The notes beneath the pieces were generated by a model. The model did no database searches. It saw only the letters and a program-made list of their open reading frames with translations, and was not told the DNA's origin. DNA of 64,000 nt from Naasia sp. SYSU D00948 (GTDB taxonomy: Bacteria; Actinomycetota; Actinomycetes; Actinomycetales; Microbacteriaceae). Shown piece by piece: positions 1 to 8,885 of this stretch. The DNA lies in contig NZ_JAFMTA010000001.1 of the NCBI RefSeq assembly GCF_017916515.1, positions 1,663,127 through 1,727,126 on the forward strand, read 5' to 3'. The position numbers were made by a program, and so were the translations under genes. The stretch's first letter is position 1. Every line of letters starts with the position of its first letter.

Positions 1-81
1 CTCTGCTGCTGACCGCCGGGCCTCCTCGACCGACCGATCTACGATACGCCTCCGCATGCGCCGCCCTGACAGGATGGGGGC

Positions 82-897
82 GTGGGACGCGTGGTCGTGG
101 TCGGGTCGCTCAACGTCGACTCGGTCGTGACCGTCGAGCGTCATCCGAAGCCGGGCGAGACGGTGCTCGGCGGCGACCTCCGGACCCTGTGGGGCGGCAA
201 GGGCGCGAACCAGGCGGTCGCGGCGGCACGGGCGGGCGCCGCCGTGACCATGGTCGGGCGCGTGGGCGACGACGCGTTCGGCGGCCGTTACGTCGACCGC
301 CTGCGGGAGCTCGGCATCGACGTCACCGGCGTCCGGGTCGACCCGGACGGCGTGACCGGCCATGCCGCGATTGCCGTGGCGGCGGACGGCGAGAACACGA
401 TCATCGTGTCGCCCGGCGCGAACGGCCGGGTGACCGTCCAGGATCTGGCGCCGGTCGACGCGCTCGGCGACGGCGACGTGCTGCTCGCGCAGCTCGAGCT
501 CGACCTCGGCGTAGTCGCCGACGCGGCTCGCCGCGCAGCACGCGCCGGGGCTCGGGTCGTGCTCAACCTCGCCCCCTACGCGGACCTCCCGGCGGACGTC
601 CTGGCTCTCGCGGACCCGGTCGTCGTCAACGAGCACGAGGGCGAGCTGCTCGAGCGCGCGGGACTCCGTCCCCCGTCGCTGCTGACGACGCTCGGCGGCG
701 ACGGCGCCCGCTGGGGAGACCTCTCGGTGCCCGCGGCACCCGTGGAACGCGTGGTCGACACGACGGGCGCGGGCGACGCGTTCTGCGGCGCCCTGGCTGC
801 GGCGCTCGCCGCGGGCGCGGACCGTGAGGAGGCGCTCCGCGCGGCGGCAGCGGCGGGCGCGGAGGCGGTCGGCTGGGTCGGCGCTCAGCCCGCCTGA
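82..897 (+). CDS. rbsK: Ribokinase-type PfkB sugar kinase
   Basis: Predicted cytosolic ATP-dependent kinase for ribose or a similar sugar. The substrate segment GSLNVD is at residues 8-13, the glycine-rich GGKGANQA motif at about 38-45, and DTTGAGDAF near residue 225 carries the catalytic Asp and anion-hole glycines. At 271 aa it is somewhat shorter than typical RbsK (about 300 aa) but both signature motifs are intact. The GTG start is chosen because CAGGAT ends 6 nt upstream, fitting a leaderless promoter, and the protein then begins directly with the first beta strand. It converges on the riboflavin operon across a large palindrome. Specificity among ribokinase, fructokinase and nucleoside kinase cannot be settled by eye. 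Confidence 0.85.
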   Translation: MGRVVVVGSLNVDSVVTVERHPKPGETVLGGDLRTLWGGKGANQAVAAARAGAAVTMVGRVGDDAFGGRYVDRLRELGIDVTGVRVDPDGVTGHAAIAVAADGENTIIVSPGANGRVTVQDLAPVDALGDGDVLLAQLELDLGVVADAARRAARAGARVVLNLAPYADLPADVLALADPVVVNEHEGELLERAGLRPPSLLTTLGGDGARWGDLSVPAAPVERVVDTTGAGDAFCGALAAALAAGADREEALRAAAAAGAEAVGWVGAQPA

Positions 898-926
898 CGT
901 CCGCTGCGCACTCCTGCGCAACGGGA

Positions 927-990
927 AACGGCAACGCCGGCGACGACCGGCAGCCGTGCACGGTTGCCGATCGTCGCTGCGGTTGCCGTT
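927..990. repeat. 64-bp near-perfect palindrome between convergent genes
   Basis: Left arm 927-958 and right arm 959-990 are complementary at 27 of 32 positions with no central spacer. It starts AACGGCAAC and ends GTTGCCGTT, with inner CGACGA/TCGTCG and CGGCAGCCGTG/CACGGTTGCCG blocks. It lies in the 112-bp gap between rbsK and ribH, which converge. It could act as a bidirectional terminator, but it lacks a T-run on either side, so a dispersed palindromic element is also possible. Confidence 0.75.
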
Positions 991-1009
991 CTCCGCCGGC
1001 CGCTGCGCG

Positions 1010-1492
1010 TCAGCCGAAGCGGAGGCGGCGCAGCGCCAGGGCGGCGCGCACCGCGGCCTCCGCGGCCTCGGCGCCCTTGTCCTCCTTGGAACCCGGCAGG
1101 CCGGCACGGTCGAGGCCCTGCTGCTCGTCGTCCAGGGTCAGCACGCCGAACCCGACCGGCTTGCCCGTGAGCAGCGCGACCTGGGTGAGGCCACTCGTGG
1201 CGGCGTCGGCGACGTAGTCGAAGTGCGGGGTGCCGCCGCGGATGATCACCCCGAGGGCGACCACCGCATCCGCTCCCGCATCCAGTGCCGCCTTGCTCAG
1301 CACGGGCAGCTCGAAGCTGCCGGGGGCGTCGATCTCGGTGACGACCGCTCCGACCTTCTCGAGCGCGCGCCGGGCGCCGGCGCGGAGGCCTTCCGAGATC
1401 TCCTCGTGCCACCTCCCGGCGACGATCGTCACGCGCAGGCCGTGCGCATCGAGGTCCTCGAGGGAGACGCTGGGGGCGCCGTGTCCGCTCAC
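1010..1492 (-). CDS. ribH: 6,7-dimethyl-8-ribityllumazine synthase
   Basis: Condenses 5-amino-6-ribitylamino-uracil with 3,4-dihydroxy-2-butanone 4-phosphate in the penultimate step of riboflavin synthesis. It has 160 aa, the normal size. Recognisable blocks are VTIVAGRWHEEI near residue 20, APGSFELP around 55, and GVIIRGGTPHFDYV around 80, which holds the phosphate-binding loop and the active-site His. The GTG start overlaps the ribBA stop as GTGA, so translation is probably coupled. It is the last gene of the riboflavin operon. Confidence 0.95.
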   Translation of the reverse strand: MSGHGAPSVSLEDLDAHGLRVTIVAGRWHEEISEGLRAGARRALEKVGAVVTEIDAPGSFELPVLSKAALDAGADAVVALGVIIRGGTPHFDYVADAATSGLTQVALLTGKPVGFGVLTLDDEQQGLDRAGLPGSKEDKGAEAAEAAVRAALALRRLRFG

Positions 1493-2772
1493 TGCTGCTG
1501 TCCTTCCAGGGTGGGGAGAGTGCCGGACATCAGGGCGCCCGCGTCGATCGCGTGCCCCATCCGGTCGCGCTTGGTCTCCAGGTAGCTCTCGTTCTGCGGC
1601 GTCACGCCGACGACGAGCGGGACGCGCCCGATCACGTCCACGCCGTACTGCTCCAGCTGCCGCACCTTCTCGGGATTGTTGGTGAGCAGCCGGACCTCGG
1701 TGAGGCCGAGATCCGCGAGGATGGCGCTCGCCGCGCCGTAGTCGCGCGCGTCCGCGGGCAGCCCGAGCGCGAGGTTGGCGTCGAGCGTGTCGAGCCCCTC
1801 CTCCTGCAGCCGGTAGGCGCGCAGCTTGTTGATCAGGCCGATGCCGCGGCCCTCCTGCCCGCGCAGGTAGACCACGACGCCGCCGTCGCGCTGGATCACC
1901 TCGAGCGCGGCGTCGAGCTGCGGACCGCACTCGCATTTCAGGGATCCGAACGCCTCGCCCGTGAGGCACTCGGAGTGCACCCGGACGAGGGCGCCCGGCT
2001 CCGGGGTGCCCGAGACGATGGCGACGTGATCCGCTCCGGTCAGCCCGTCGCGGTAGGCGCGCATCCGGAACGGGCCGTGCACGGTCGGCACCGTGGTCTC
2101 GACCTCGAACCGGACCCGCGGCGAGTCGGTGACGACCGGGGCGTCGCACAGGCGCGCCTCCTCCGGACGGTCCCGCAGGTACTCGAGGAGGATCGCGATC
2201 GTCGTGACGAGGACGTCCTCCTGCTCGCCGAAGCGGATGAGCTCCGGCAGGCGCATCATCTCGCCGTCCTCGCCGACCACCTCGCCGATCGCGGCGACCG
2301 GCTGCAGCCCGGCGAGGCGCATGAGGTCGACGGCCGCCTCGGTGTGCCCCGCACGCTCGCGCACCCCGCCCTCGACCGCACGCAGCGGGAGGATGTGACC
2401 CGGCCGCAGCAGCCGCGAGGGCGTGGCGGTCGGGTCGGCGAGGGTACGCAGCGTGTGCGCGCGGTCGGCCGCGCTGATCCCGGTCGAGAGCCGGTCGGCC
2501 GCGTCGACGGTCACCGTGTAGTTCGTGCCGCGGGCGTCCTCGTTCACGGCGACCATGACCGGCAGCTCGAGGCGGTCCGCGATCTCGTCGGGCATGGGCG
2601 CGCAGATGAAGCCGGACGTGTGCCGGATGGTCCACGCCATGGTCTCCTGGGTGACGAGCTCCGCCGCCAGGATGACGTCGCCCTCGTTCTCCCGTCCCTC
2701 GTCATCGGCCACCATGACGGGCCGGCCCGCCCGCAGCGCCTCGAGGACCTCCGGGATGCTCGCGAGACTCAT
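1489..2772 (-). CDS. ribBA: Bifunctional DHBP synthase / GTP cyclohydrolase II
   Basis: Supplies both precursors of riboflavin. The N-terminal half (about residues 1-200) is 3,4-dihydroxy-2-butanone-4-phosphate synthase with the acidic DDEGRENEGD motif near residue 23. The C-terminal half is GTP cyclohydrolase II, with the zinc-binding HSECLTGEAFGSLKCECG segment and GQEGRGIGL. It has 427 aa, typical for a RibBA fusion. The ATG overlaps the ribE stop (ATGA) and its own stop overlaps ribH, which makes a tightly coupled operon under the upstream FMN riboswitch. Confidence 0.95.
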   Translation of the reverse strand: MSLASIPEVLEALRAGRPVMVADDEGRENEGDVILAAELVTQETMAWTIRHTSGFICAPMPDEIADRLELPVMVAVNEDARGTNYTVTVDAADRLSTGISAADRAHTLRTLADPTATPSRLLRPGHILPLRAVEGGVRERAGHTEAAVDLMRLAGLQPVAAIGEVVGEDGEMMRLPELIRFGEQEDVLVTTIAILLEYLRDRPEEARLCDAPVVTDSPRVRFEVETTVPTVHGPFRMRAYRDGLTGADHVAIVSGTPEPGALVRVHSECLTGEAFGSLKCECGPQLDAALEVIQRDGGVVVYLRGQEGRGIGLINKLRAYRLQEEGLDTLDANLALGLPADARDYGAASAILADLGLTEVRLLTNNPEKVRQLEQYGVDVIGRVPLVVGVTPQNESYLETKRDRMGHAIDAGALMSGTLPTLEGQQQ

Positions 2773-3413
2773 CTCGCGCCTCCTTCCGCGGCGCTCGGAA
2801 CCCGGTCGCCGAAGGCTGCCAGGCGGCGGACATGGCGCGCGAGCACGTCCGTCTCGACGTTGACCAGGGCGCCCGGCTCGAGCGAGCCGAGCGTGGTGGC
2901 CGTCAGGGTCTCGGGGATCAGGCTGACCTCGAACCACGAGGGGTCCTCGCCAGGCTCGCTGACCGCGGACACGGTGAGGGAGACGCCGGCGACCGCGATC
3001 GACCCCTTGTCGACGACGAGCGGCGCGAGCGACGGGTCGACCGCGAAGCGCAGCACGCGCCAGTGCTCGAGGTCCGTGCGTGCGAGCAGCGTCCCCACGC
3101 CGTCGACGTGTCCCTGCACGATGTGACCGCCGAGGCGGTCGCCGACGCGCGCGGCGCGCTCGAGGTTGACCTCGTCGCCGACCCGGACCCCGGCCAGAGC
3201 GGACACGGCGAGCGTCTGCCCCATGACGTCCGCGGCGAACCAGTCCGCGCCCTGGTCGATGACGGTCAGGCACACCCCGCTGACGGCGATGGAGTCTCCG
3301 TGGCGGGCGTCGGACACCGCGAGGGGCGCGTGCACGGTGAGGCGGGCGCTGCCGTCCGGCAGCTCGTCGAACGCGGTGATGCGGCCGCGCTCCTCGATGA
3401 TCCCGGTGAACAT
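2769..3413 (-). CDS. ribE: Riboflavin synthase alpha subunit
   Basis: Dismutates two lumazine molecules into riboflavin. It begins with the characteristic MFTGIIEE and shows the two repeated lumazine-binding barrels, marked by SVCLT-like (GVCLTVID, about residue 50) and GHIVQGHVDGVG (about 95) in the first and GVSLTV plus the C-terminal LIPETLTATTLG stretch in the second. It has 214 aa, standard length. It lies one base downstream of the ribD stop and overlaps ribBA by 4 bp. Confidence 0.95.
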   Translation of the reverse strand: MFTGIIEERGRITAFDELPDGSARLTVHAPLAVSDARHGDSIAVSGVCLTVIDQGADWFAADVMGQTLAVSALAGVRVGDEVNLERAARVGDRLGGHIVQGHVDGVGTLLARTDLEHWRVLRFAVDPSLAPLVVDKGSIAVAGVSLTVSAVSEPGEDPSWFEVSLIPETLTATTLGSLEPGALVNVETDVLARHVRRLAAFGDRVPSAAEGGAR

Positions 3414-3414
3414 G

Positions 3415-4458
3415 TCAGTCCTCCTTCGGTGCGCGCCTCGGGCGAGCGATGATGCGGACGTCCTCGCCGAGGCGGTCGGCGGAGACGAGGTCGAGACGGC
3501 GCGCGTGCGCGATGTCAGGGATGCCGAGGTCGGCGATCGCGAGGCGCGTGCCTCCCAGCAGGACCGGGGCGAGGTAGACGAGGACCTCGTCGACGAGGCC
3601 TTCGCGGAGGAGTGCGGTCTCGAGCGTCGGACCGCCCTCGACGAAGACGGTGCGGACGCCCTCGTCCCAGAGCGAGTCGAGGACGGCGCGCAGGTCGGCG
3701 AGCTCGAACGACCGGAAGCCTCCGGGGTGGCGGCGGACGGCGGCGTCGTCGGGCAGCGGCCGGGAGCCGACCACGACCGCCAGCGGCTGGTGCGGCAGGA
3801 GCTCTCCGTCCTCGCTCCGGGCGGTGAGGGCGGGATCGTCGGCGAGCACGGTGCCGGTGCCGACGAGGATCGCGCCGGAGTCGGCGCGGCGCCGGTGGAC
3901 GTCGGCGCGGGCGGCGGGTCCGGTGATCCACCTGCTGGAGCCGTCGGTCGCGGCGATGCGCCCGTCGAGGCTCGAGGCCCACTTGGCGATGACGTAGGGC
4001 CGGCCCTCGCGCGCGGCGGTCAGCCAGGGCAGGATCGCGGCCTCGACCTCGTCGCGGAGCACGTCCTCGACGACCTCGATGCCCGCCTCGGCGAGGCGCT
4101 GGGCCCCGCCGTCGGCGTCCGGCGTCGGGTCCGGGACGGCGAAGACGACGCGGGCGATCCCCGCCGCGATGAGCGCCTCGCTGCAGGGTCCGGTCAGGCC
4201 GGTGTGGTTGCACGGCTCGAGCGTGACGACCGCGGTGGCGCCGCGGGCGGCACCCTGGGGGAGCTTCGACAGAGCGTCGACCTCGGCGTGCGCGGTTCCG
4301 GCGCCGCGGTGCCAGCCCTCGGCGAGGACGGAGCCGTCAGGGGCGATCAGCACGCACCCGACCTGCGGGTTGCGGGTCCAGGCGGGGCCGCGGCGGGCGA
4401 GCTCGACGGCGCGCCGCATCGCCTGCTCCAGAGGAGCTCTGCCGCCCGCGTCGCCCAT
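3415..4458 (-). CDS. ribD: Bifunctional riboflavin deaminase/reductase RibD
   Basis: Deaminates and reduces the GTP-derived pyrimidine in riboflavin synthesis. The N-terminal deaminase domain has the zinc motif HAEVDAL and PCNHTGLTGPCSEALI. The C-terminal reductase domain starts around AKWASSLDGRIA and has the FVEGGPTLETALL block. The ATG at 4456-4458 gives 347 aa, typical of RibD, and has AGGACGAGG upstream. A longer in-frame reading would run into the riboswitch and is rejected. It is the first gene of ribD-ribE-ribBA-ribH. Confidence 0.93.
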   Translation of the reverse strand: MGDAGGRAPLEQAMRRAVELARRGPAWTRNPQVGCVLIAPDGSVLAEGWHRGAGTAHAEVDALSKLPQGAARGATAVVTLEPCNHTGLTGPCSEALIAAGIARVVFAVPDPTPDADGGAQRLAEAGIEVVEDVLRDEVEAAILPWLTAAREGRPYVIAKWASSLDGRIAATDGSSRWITGPAARADVHRRRADSGAILVGTGTVLADDPALTARSEDGELLPHQPLAVVVGSRPLPDDAAVRRHPGGFRSFELADLRAVLDSLWDEGVRTVFVEGGPTLETALLREGLVDEVLVYLAPVLLGGTRLAIADLGIPDIAHARRLDLVSADRLGEDVRIIARPRRAPKED

Positions 4459-4523
4459 TCCGCCTCGTCCTGTCGGGACTCCGGGGTATGCAGGCGCTGT
4501 CGTCGCCGCGCGCGCGACGACCC

Positions 4524-4654
4524 GTGCTGCCTCCCATCCAGACTGTGACTGTCGGTTCCGGAGTTCCACCGGATCGGCCGGCGCTCGCCCGAGGGCGCTC
4601 GCCGGTTCGCGGACTTTGACCGCCGGTTCAGACTTCCACCGACCCCGGAGCACG
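4524..4654 (-). promoter_or_regulatory. FMN riboswitch (RFN element)
   Basis: Read on the minus strand, the stretch upstream of ribD carries the conserved RFN blocks in order: GGGGTCGGTGGAAGTC, AACCGGCGGT, AGTCCGCGA, GATCCGGTGGAACTCCGG, AACCGACAGT and AGTCTGGATGGGAG. The closing P1 helix is AGCACG (4649-4654) with CGTGCT (4524-4529), a perfect match. It would sense FMN and shut down the rib operon. About 65 nt lie between it and the ribD ATG. Control by sequestering the ribosome-binding site or by termination cannot be told apart by eye. Confidence 0.95.
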
Positions 4655-4668
4655 TGTTTCTTGGTTCA

Positions 4669-4674
4669 GTTATA
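4669..4674 (-). promoter_or_regulatory. Putative -10 box of the riboflavin operon
   Basis: On the minus strand TATAAC sits about 15 nt before the riboswitch P1 helix, so transcription would start near 4662. No good -35 hexamer is visible at 16-18 nt. Confidence 0.5.
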
Positions 4675-5101
4675 CGGCAACGCCCCACTTCCCCGCTTAT
4701 TCCCCGAGTGCCGGCCCCCCGATCGGGGGACGGGGCGCAGCAGGCAGCAGCACGGCGGGGACTGATGAGTTCGCGGCGCTCGCGATCGTGACCACCGTTT
4801 GATCACGTAGGTCCCAAGACCCGACTCCGACGGGGCCGCTCGGATTGGCGACCCCTGGGTCGCCTACCGGCTTCGACGGGCCGCTCCAGGTATCGCGAAA
4901 CTGGTGGCGAGATCCAGGCATTGATCGGCCCTTGGCCAGACCAGACGACCGGCGGAGCCGAATCGACCAACTGAATGCCGTATCGCGATCTCAGAATGCC
5001 GTCTGAGCGAGATCAAGCTATCTCATATTGTGTCGCCAAGCCTGAACGTGAGTGCCGCGGGAACGGTAGCGAAGCTCAAGCAGGCGTGTACGGTATCCCG
5101 C
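4675..5101. other. Gene-free stretch with short palindromes
   Basis: There is no convincing coding region between the rib promoter and the winged-helix gene. The sequence is visibly less GC-rich from about 4920 on. It holds a perfect palindrome (4847-4864) and a small inverted repeat GAGAT/ATCTC near 5010. The ORF readable on the minus strand here (74 codons) has no domain or ribosome-binding support. Confidence 0.5.
4847..4864. repeat. Perfect 8-bp inverted repeat
   Basis: GGCGACCC, a CT spacer, then GGGTCGCC. It could be an operator or recombination site; nothing adjacent decides it. Confidence 0.45.
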
Positions 5102-6004
5102 ATGAAGCCGACAACCCTTTCCGCCGAAACCGGCGAGGTACCTCACGACGATTCTCGCGACGACGATGACCCAATCACTCCGGCGGAAACCCGACAGGAG
5201 TTCCTGAAGTTGAGCCGTAGCGGGTACACGAAGGTCCGACACCGGTTCGTGCAGAAGCCGGGAACGGCCACCCGAAGCAGCCGCCCCGGCACGCTGGCGA
5301 AGCTGACGCGCAATCGCCGAGCCATCATCCTGTACCTGGCTCTGCTCACCAACTGGCCGTGGCTCAACCGGGAGGATGACCCACTCCCCGCCGCAGTGTG
5401 GGTCCGCTTCCTGAGCAGCGATCAGCCCGGCGCCCTCACGTGGACGAAGCAGTCCGTTTCGGACGCGTGGCGTCAGCTCGAAGACCTCGGTCTGATCGCT
5501 CGCACGAAGGGACGCACCCCGGCTGTCCGCCCTCGCCGCGAGGACGGCCAGACCGACTACAAGCCCCCTACGGGCGACAATGGCGACTCCTACTTCACGC
5601 TCCCCCACGCGTTCTGGCTCGAGGGGCACTTTGCCACCCTCGAACTGCCCGCCTTGATCGTTCTGCTCATTCTGCTCAAGGAGAGCGGCAAGACTCCCGA
5701 GGCCGAGCTCGCCATCGACCGCGCTCAGACGTGGTACGGCATCTCCCGAACTACTGCAGAGGAAGGGCTGACCAAGCTCCGCAAGGCGGGTCTCGTCCAC
5801 TCGCGCGAGCGCAAGGTGCGGGACGCCCGCTCCGGTGAAGGACGCCGCCGAACTTCGCTCCACACGCTACTCACGCCCTACTCCACGACGGAGCGAGCAG
5901 CGCTTCGCAGCGCGGCCAAGCTCCGCGTCGATGAGCGAGCCTCCACCAAGTTCGCCGACGACGAGGAGGCGGACGGTGCCAAGCCCGAAGAAGCCGCCCT
6001 CTGA
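5102..6004 (+). CDS. Tandem winged-helix protein, replication-initiator-like architecture
   Basis: Uncharacterised 300-aa soluble protein. Two winged-helix-like units can be seen. The first contains TKQSVSDAWRQLEDLGLIAR around residues 120-140. The second contains GISRTTAEEGLTKLRKAGLV around 220-240 and a wing-like basic strand. Two consecutive winged helices resemble plasmid Rep proteins, but a chromosomal DNA-binding regulator is equally possible. The N-terminus is acidic and disordered-looking. ATG 5102 is preferred over the upstream start at 5030 because TACGGT (5089-5094) lies 7 nt before it, a leaderless promoter. Base composition is lower in GC than the flanking genes. It overlaps a small membrane protein gene. 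Confidence 0.6.
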   Translation: MKPTTLSAETGEVPHDDSRDDDDPITPAETRQEFLKLSRSGYTKVRHRFVQKPGTATRSSRPGTLAKLTRNRRAIILYLALLTNWPWLNREDDPLPAAVWVRFLSSDQPGALTWTKQSVSDAWRQLEDLGLIARTKGRTPAVRPRREDGQTDYKPPTGDNGDSYFTLPHAFWLEGHFATLELPALIVLLILLKESGKTPEAELAIDRAQTWYGISRTTAEEGLTKLRKAGLVHSRERKVRDARSGEGRRRTSLHTLLTPYSTTERAALRSAAKLRVDERASTKFADDEEADGAKPEEAAL

Positions 6005-6182
6005 AACGAAGATCACCATGTGGTCGGTAATCGACTCGGCGGTTGGGGGCGGGTGGAGCAGCACATTCCGCGTCCTCTCCGTGCTCGCGTTGCTTTGCGT
6101 CACACTCGTCGCGCTCGCCTGGCTCTGTGGCGCTCCAGCGTTGGACGCGATCCGCGCTGCCGTCGCTTTGATACCGGGCTGA
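5976..6182 (+). CDS. Small single-pass membrane protein
   Basis: A 68-aa product with a polar, basic N-terminus and one strong hydrophobic segment, VLSVLALLCVTLVALAWLC, at about residues 32-50. The GTG start is supported by AGGAGG at 5964-5969, 6 nt upstream, inside the end of the preceding gene, which it overlaps by 29 bp. The overlap suggests co-translation with the winged-helix protein. No family is recognised. ATG 6018 is an alternative start. Confidence 0.5.
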   Translation: MPSPKKPPSETKITMWSVIDSAVGGGWSSTFRVLSVLALLCVTLVALAWLCGAPALDAIRAAVALIPG

Positions 6183-6553
6183 CCCCGCACCGGTCCGCGC
6201 GGTGAGTCGAGCCACTCCTAAACGTGTGACGGAGAGCAAGGTCCACGACGCGTCACGCGCCTCGTCCTGGGCGCAGAACTCATTGCGGCGCACTCCCCGC
6301 GCAGAATCCCGCGGAACTCAAGCGTGCGCAAAGGTGCTGTCGGCACGGCCGCGGTTCAGATCCGAAGCGGACCAGGAACGCATCAAAGCAGTCCAGCGCC
6401 GTGGAGCGCGCCCGAGATTCCAGGCATCACAGGTGAAGACGTTCTCCCGAGAGCGAAGCAAGGTCGACGGGTCCGGTGAGCAAGCCGCTCCGAACGGACA
6501 AATGTCGGCGCACGCCGCAACGAGATTCATGATGTTTCGGTGAGGGTCCCTGC
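6183..6553. other. Intergenic stretch, no supported gene
   Basis: Reading both strands gives no recognisable protein. A 113-codon open frame from 6202 has a random-looking Arg/Ser-rich composition and no domain. Composition resembles the preceding island. A short CCTGCT/AGCGGG stem at about 6548-6563 overlaps the end of the HAD gene. Confidence 0.45.
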
Positions 6554-7291
6554 TTAGCAGCGGGTGTTCTTCAGGAGCGGCGGAAGCTCGTCCAGTCCGG
6601 AGATACGGACGACGCCCAGCGCCTCGGCCTCGGTGAGCAGCTGGGGGTCCGGAGCCTCGTGTCCGCGGTCGAGCCAGACTCCGAGAAGGCCTGCATCGGC
6701 GGCGCCGATCGCATCCGTGCGGAGCCGATCGCCGACGTACGCCGCCTCGCCGGGTGTGACCCCGAGGCGCTCGCACGCGATTTCGAAGATGCGCGGGTCG
6801 GGCTTCGTCACGCCGACGTCCGCCGAGGCGACGACCACGTCCATCCGCTCCGAGAGCCGCATCGCGTCGAGCTTGGTCGTCTGGAAGTCGAGCTCCCCGT
6901 TCGTGATGATGCCGAAGCGGATGCCGGGAACGGCAGCCGCGAGGGCGTCGAGGCAGGGGAGGGCGTCCTCGTGCAGCCGCCAGGCGTTCCGGTACTCCTG
7001 GAGGTAGGCGGTCCACCAGGCGTCCGCGGCCTCGTCGGTGAGGATCCGCCCGCCGTGCTCGGCGAGGAAGTCGCCGGCCCGCGCGCGGCGCTGCCCCAGG
7101 TAGTCGAGCTCGCCGTGCAGGTAGCGGTGGTAGTGGTGCTCCTCGAGCGCGCGCCACCGGACCAGCACGGCGGCAGGATCGGCGGCCGCGACTCCCGACG
7201 CCGCGAGGTGGGCGAGGATCGCCGCGTCGACCGCCGACCGGTGCGCGAAGAGGGTGTCGTCGAGGTCGAACAGGACCGCGCGAAGGGTCAC
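6554..7291 (-). CDS. HAD-family hydrolase
   Basis: Haloacid dehalogenase-superfamily phosphatase, 245 aa. Motif I FDLDDTLF (about residues 7-14) has the nucleophile Asp and acid/base Asp. Motif II is around ITNGELDFQ, motif III Lys is in KPDPRIF, and motif IV is VGDRLRTDAIGA. The helical cap lies between motifs I and II, as in YjjG/pyrimidine 5'-nucleotidase-like members. Substrate unknown. GTG start overlaps the GNAT stop by 4 bp (GTGA), placing it last in xthA-trpS-GNAT-HAD. Confidence 0.85.
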   Translation of the reverse strand: MTLRAVLFDLDDTLFAHRSAVDAAILAHLAASGVAAADPAAVLVRWRALEEHHYHRYLHGELDYLGQRRARAGDFLAEHGGRILTDEAADAWWTAYLQEYRNAWRLHEDALPCLDALAAAVPGIRFGIITNGELDFQTTKLDAMRLSERMDVVVASADVGVTKPDPRIFEIACERLGVTPGEAAYVGDRLRTDAIGAADAGLLGVWLDRGHEAPDPQLLTEAEALGVVRISGLDELPPLLKNTRC

Positions 7292-7836
7292 GGCCCGGGC
7301 CACGGGCGCGGTTCGCCGTCGGGCGCGGGGAGGACGCCGTGCCAGGAGTGCGGATGGCTGCCGTCGCGGAAGGTGAGCACGCTCGGGCCCTCGCCGGTGT
7401 ACCCGAAGCCCGCGCCACGGGCGACCGCGGCCGAGGCGAGGTTGCCGGCGACGCACTCCCACTCCACGCGCTCGTACCCGGAGCGGAACGCCCACCCCGT
7501 CACGGCGCGCACCGCCTCCGTCATGTAGCCGTGTCCGCGGTGGGGTGCCCCGAGCCAGTAGCCGAGGTCGGGGCGGGCGGTGCGCAGGGCGATCATGCCC
7601 ACCACGTCCTGGGAGCCCGCCACGCGCAGGGCCCACGTGTACTCCGTCCCCGACGCCCAGCCGTCGGGGACGTGCCGGCTCACGAAGTACTCGGCGTCGC
7701 GGCGGGAGTACGGGACGGGCACCGTCATGAACCGCTCGAAGAGCGGGTCCTGGCAGTAGCGGGTGATGTCGTCCACGTCCGCCGCGACCGGCTGGTCGAG
7801 CAGCAGCCGCTCGGTGCGGAGCTCGAACGGGGCCAC
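7288..7836 (-). CDS. GNAT-family N-acetyltransferase (RimJ/RimL type)
   Basis: 182-aa acetyltransferase. It opens with ELRTERLLLDQP, the usual RimJ/RimL start, and has the acetyl-CoA loop around YWLGAPHRGHGYMTEAV, followed by the strand-helix NLASAAVARGAGFGYTGEG. The acceptor could be a ribosomal protein or a small amine; sequence alone does not tell. The GTG start lies 2 bp after the trpS stop, which implies co-expression. Confidence 0.82.
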   Translation of the reverse strand: MAPFELRTERLLLDQPVAADVDDITRYCQDPLFERFMTVPVPYSRRDAEYFVSRHVPDGWASGTEYTWALRVAGSQDVVGMIALRTARPDLGYWLGAPHRGHGYMTEAVRAVTGWAFRSGYERVEWECVAGNLASAAVARGAGFGYTGEGPSVLTFRDGSHPHSWHGVLPAPDGEPRPWPGP

Positions 7837-7838
7837 GG

Positions 7839-8885
<1,047 letters not shown>

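Noticed and set aside
1552-3126. 524-codon plus-strand ORF opposite ribBA/ribE
   Set aside because: Antisense shadow of well-identified riboflavin genes; composition is Arg/Asp/Val-rich with no domain. The same applies to the long plus-strand frames opposite sdhA and the DUF6541 gene.
6202-6543. 113-codon ORF after the small membrane protein
   Set aside because: No recognisable domain, no ribosome-binding site and biased composition; kept only as intergenic.
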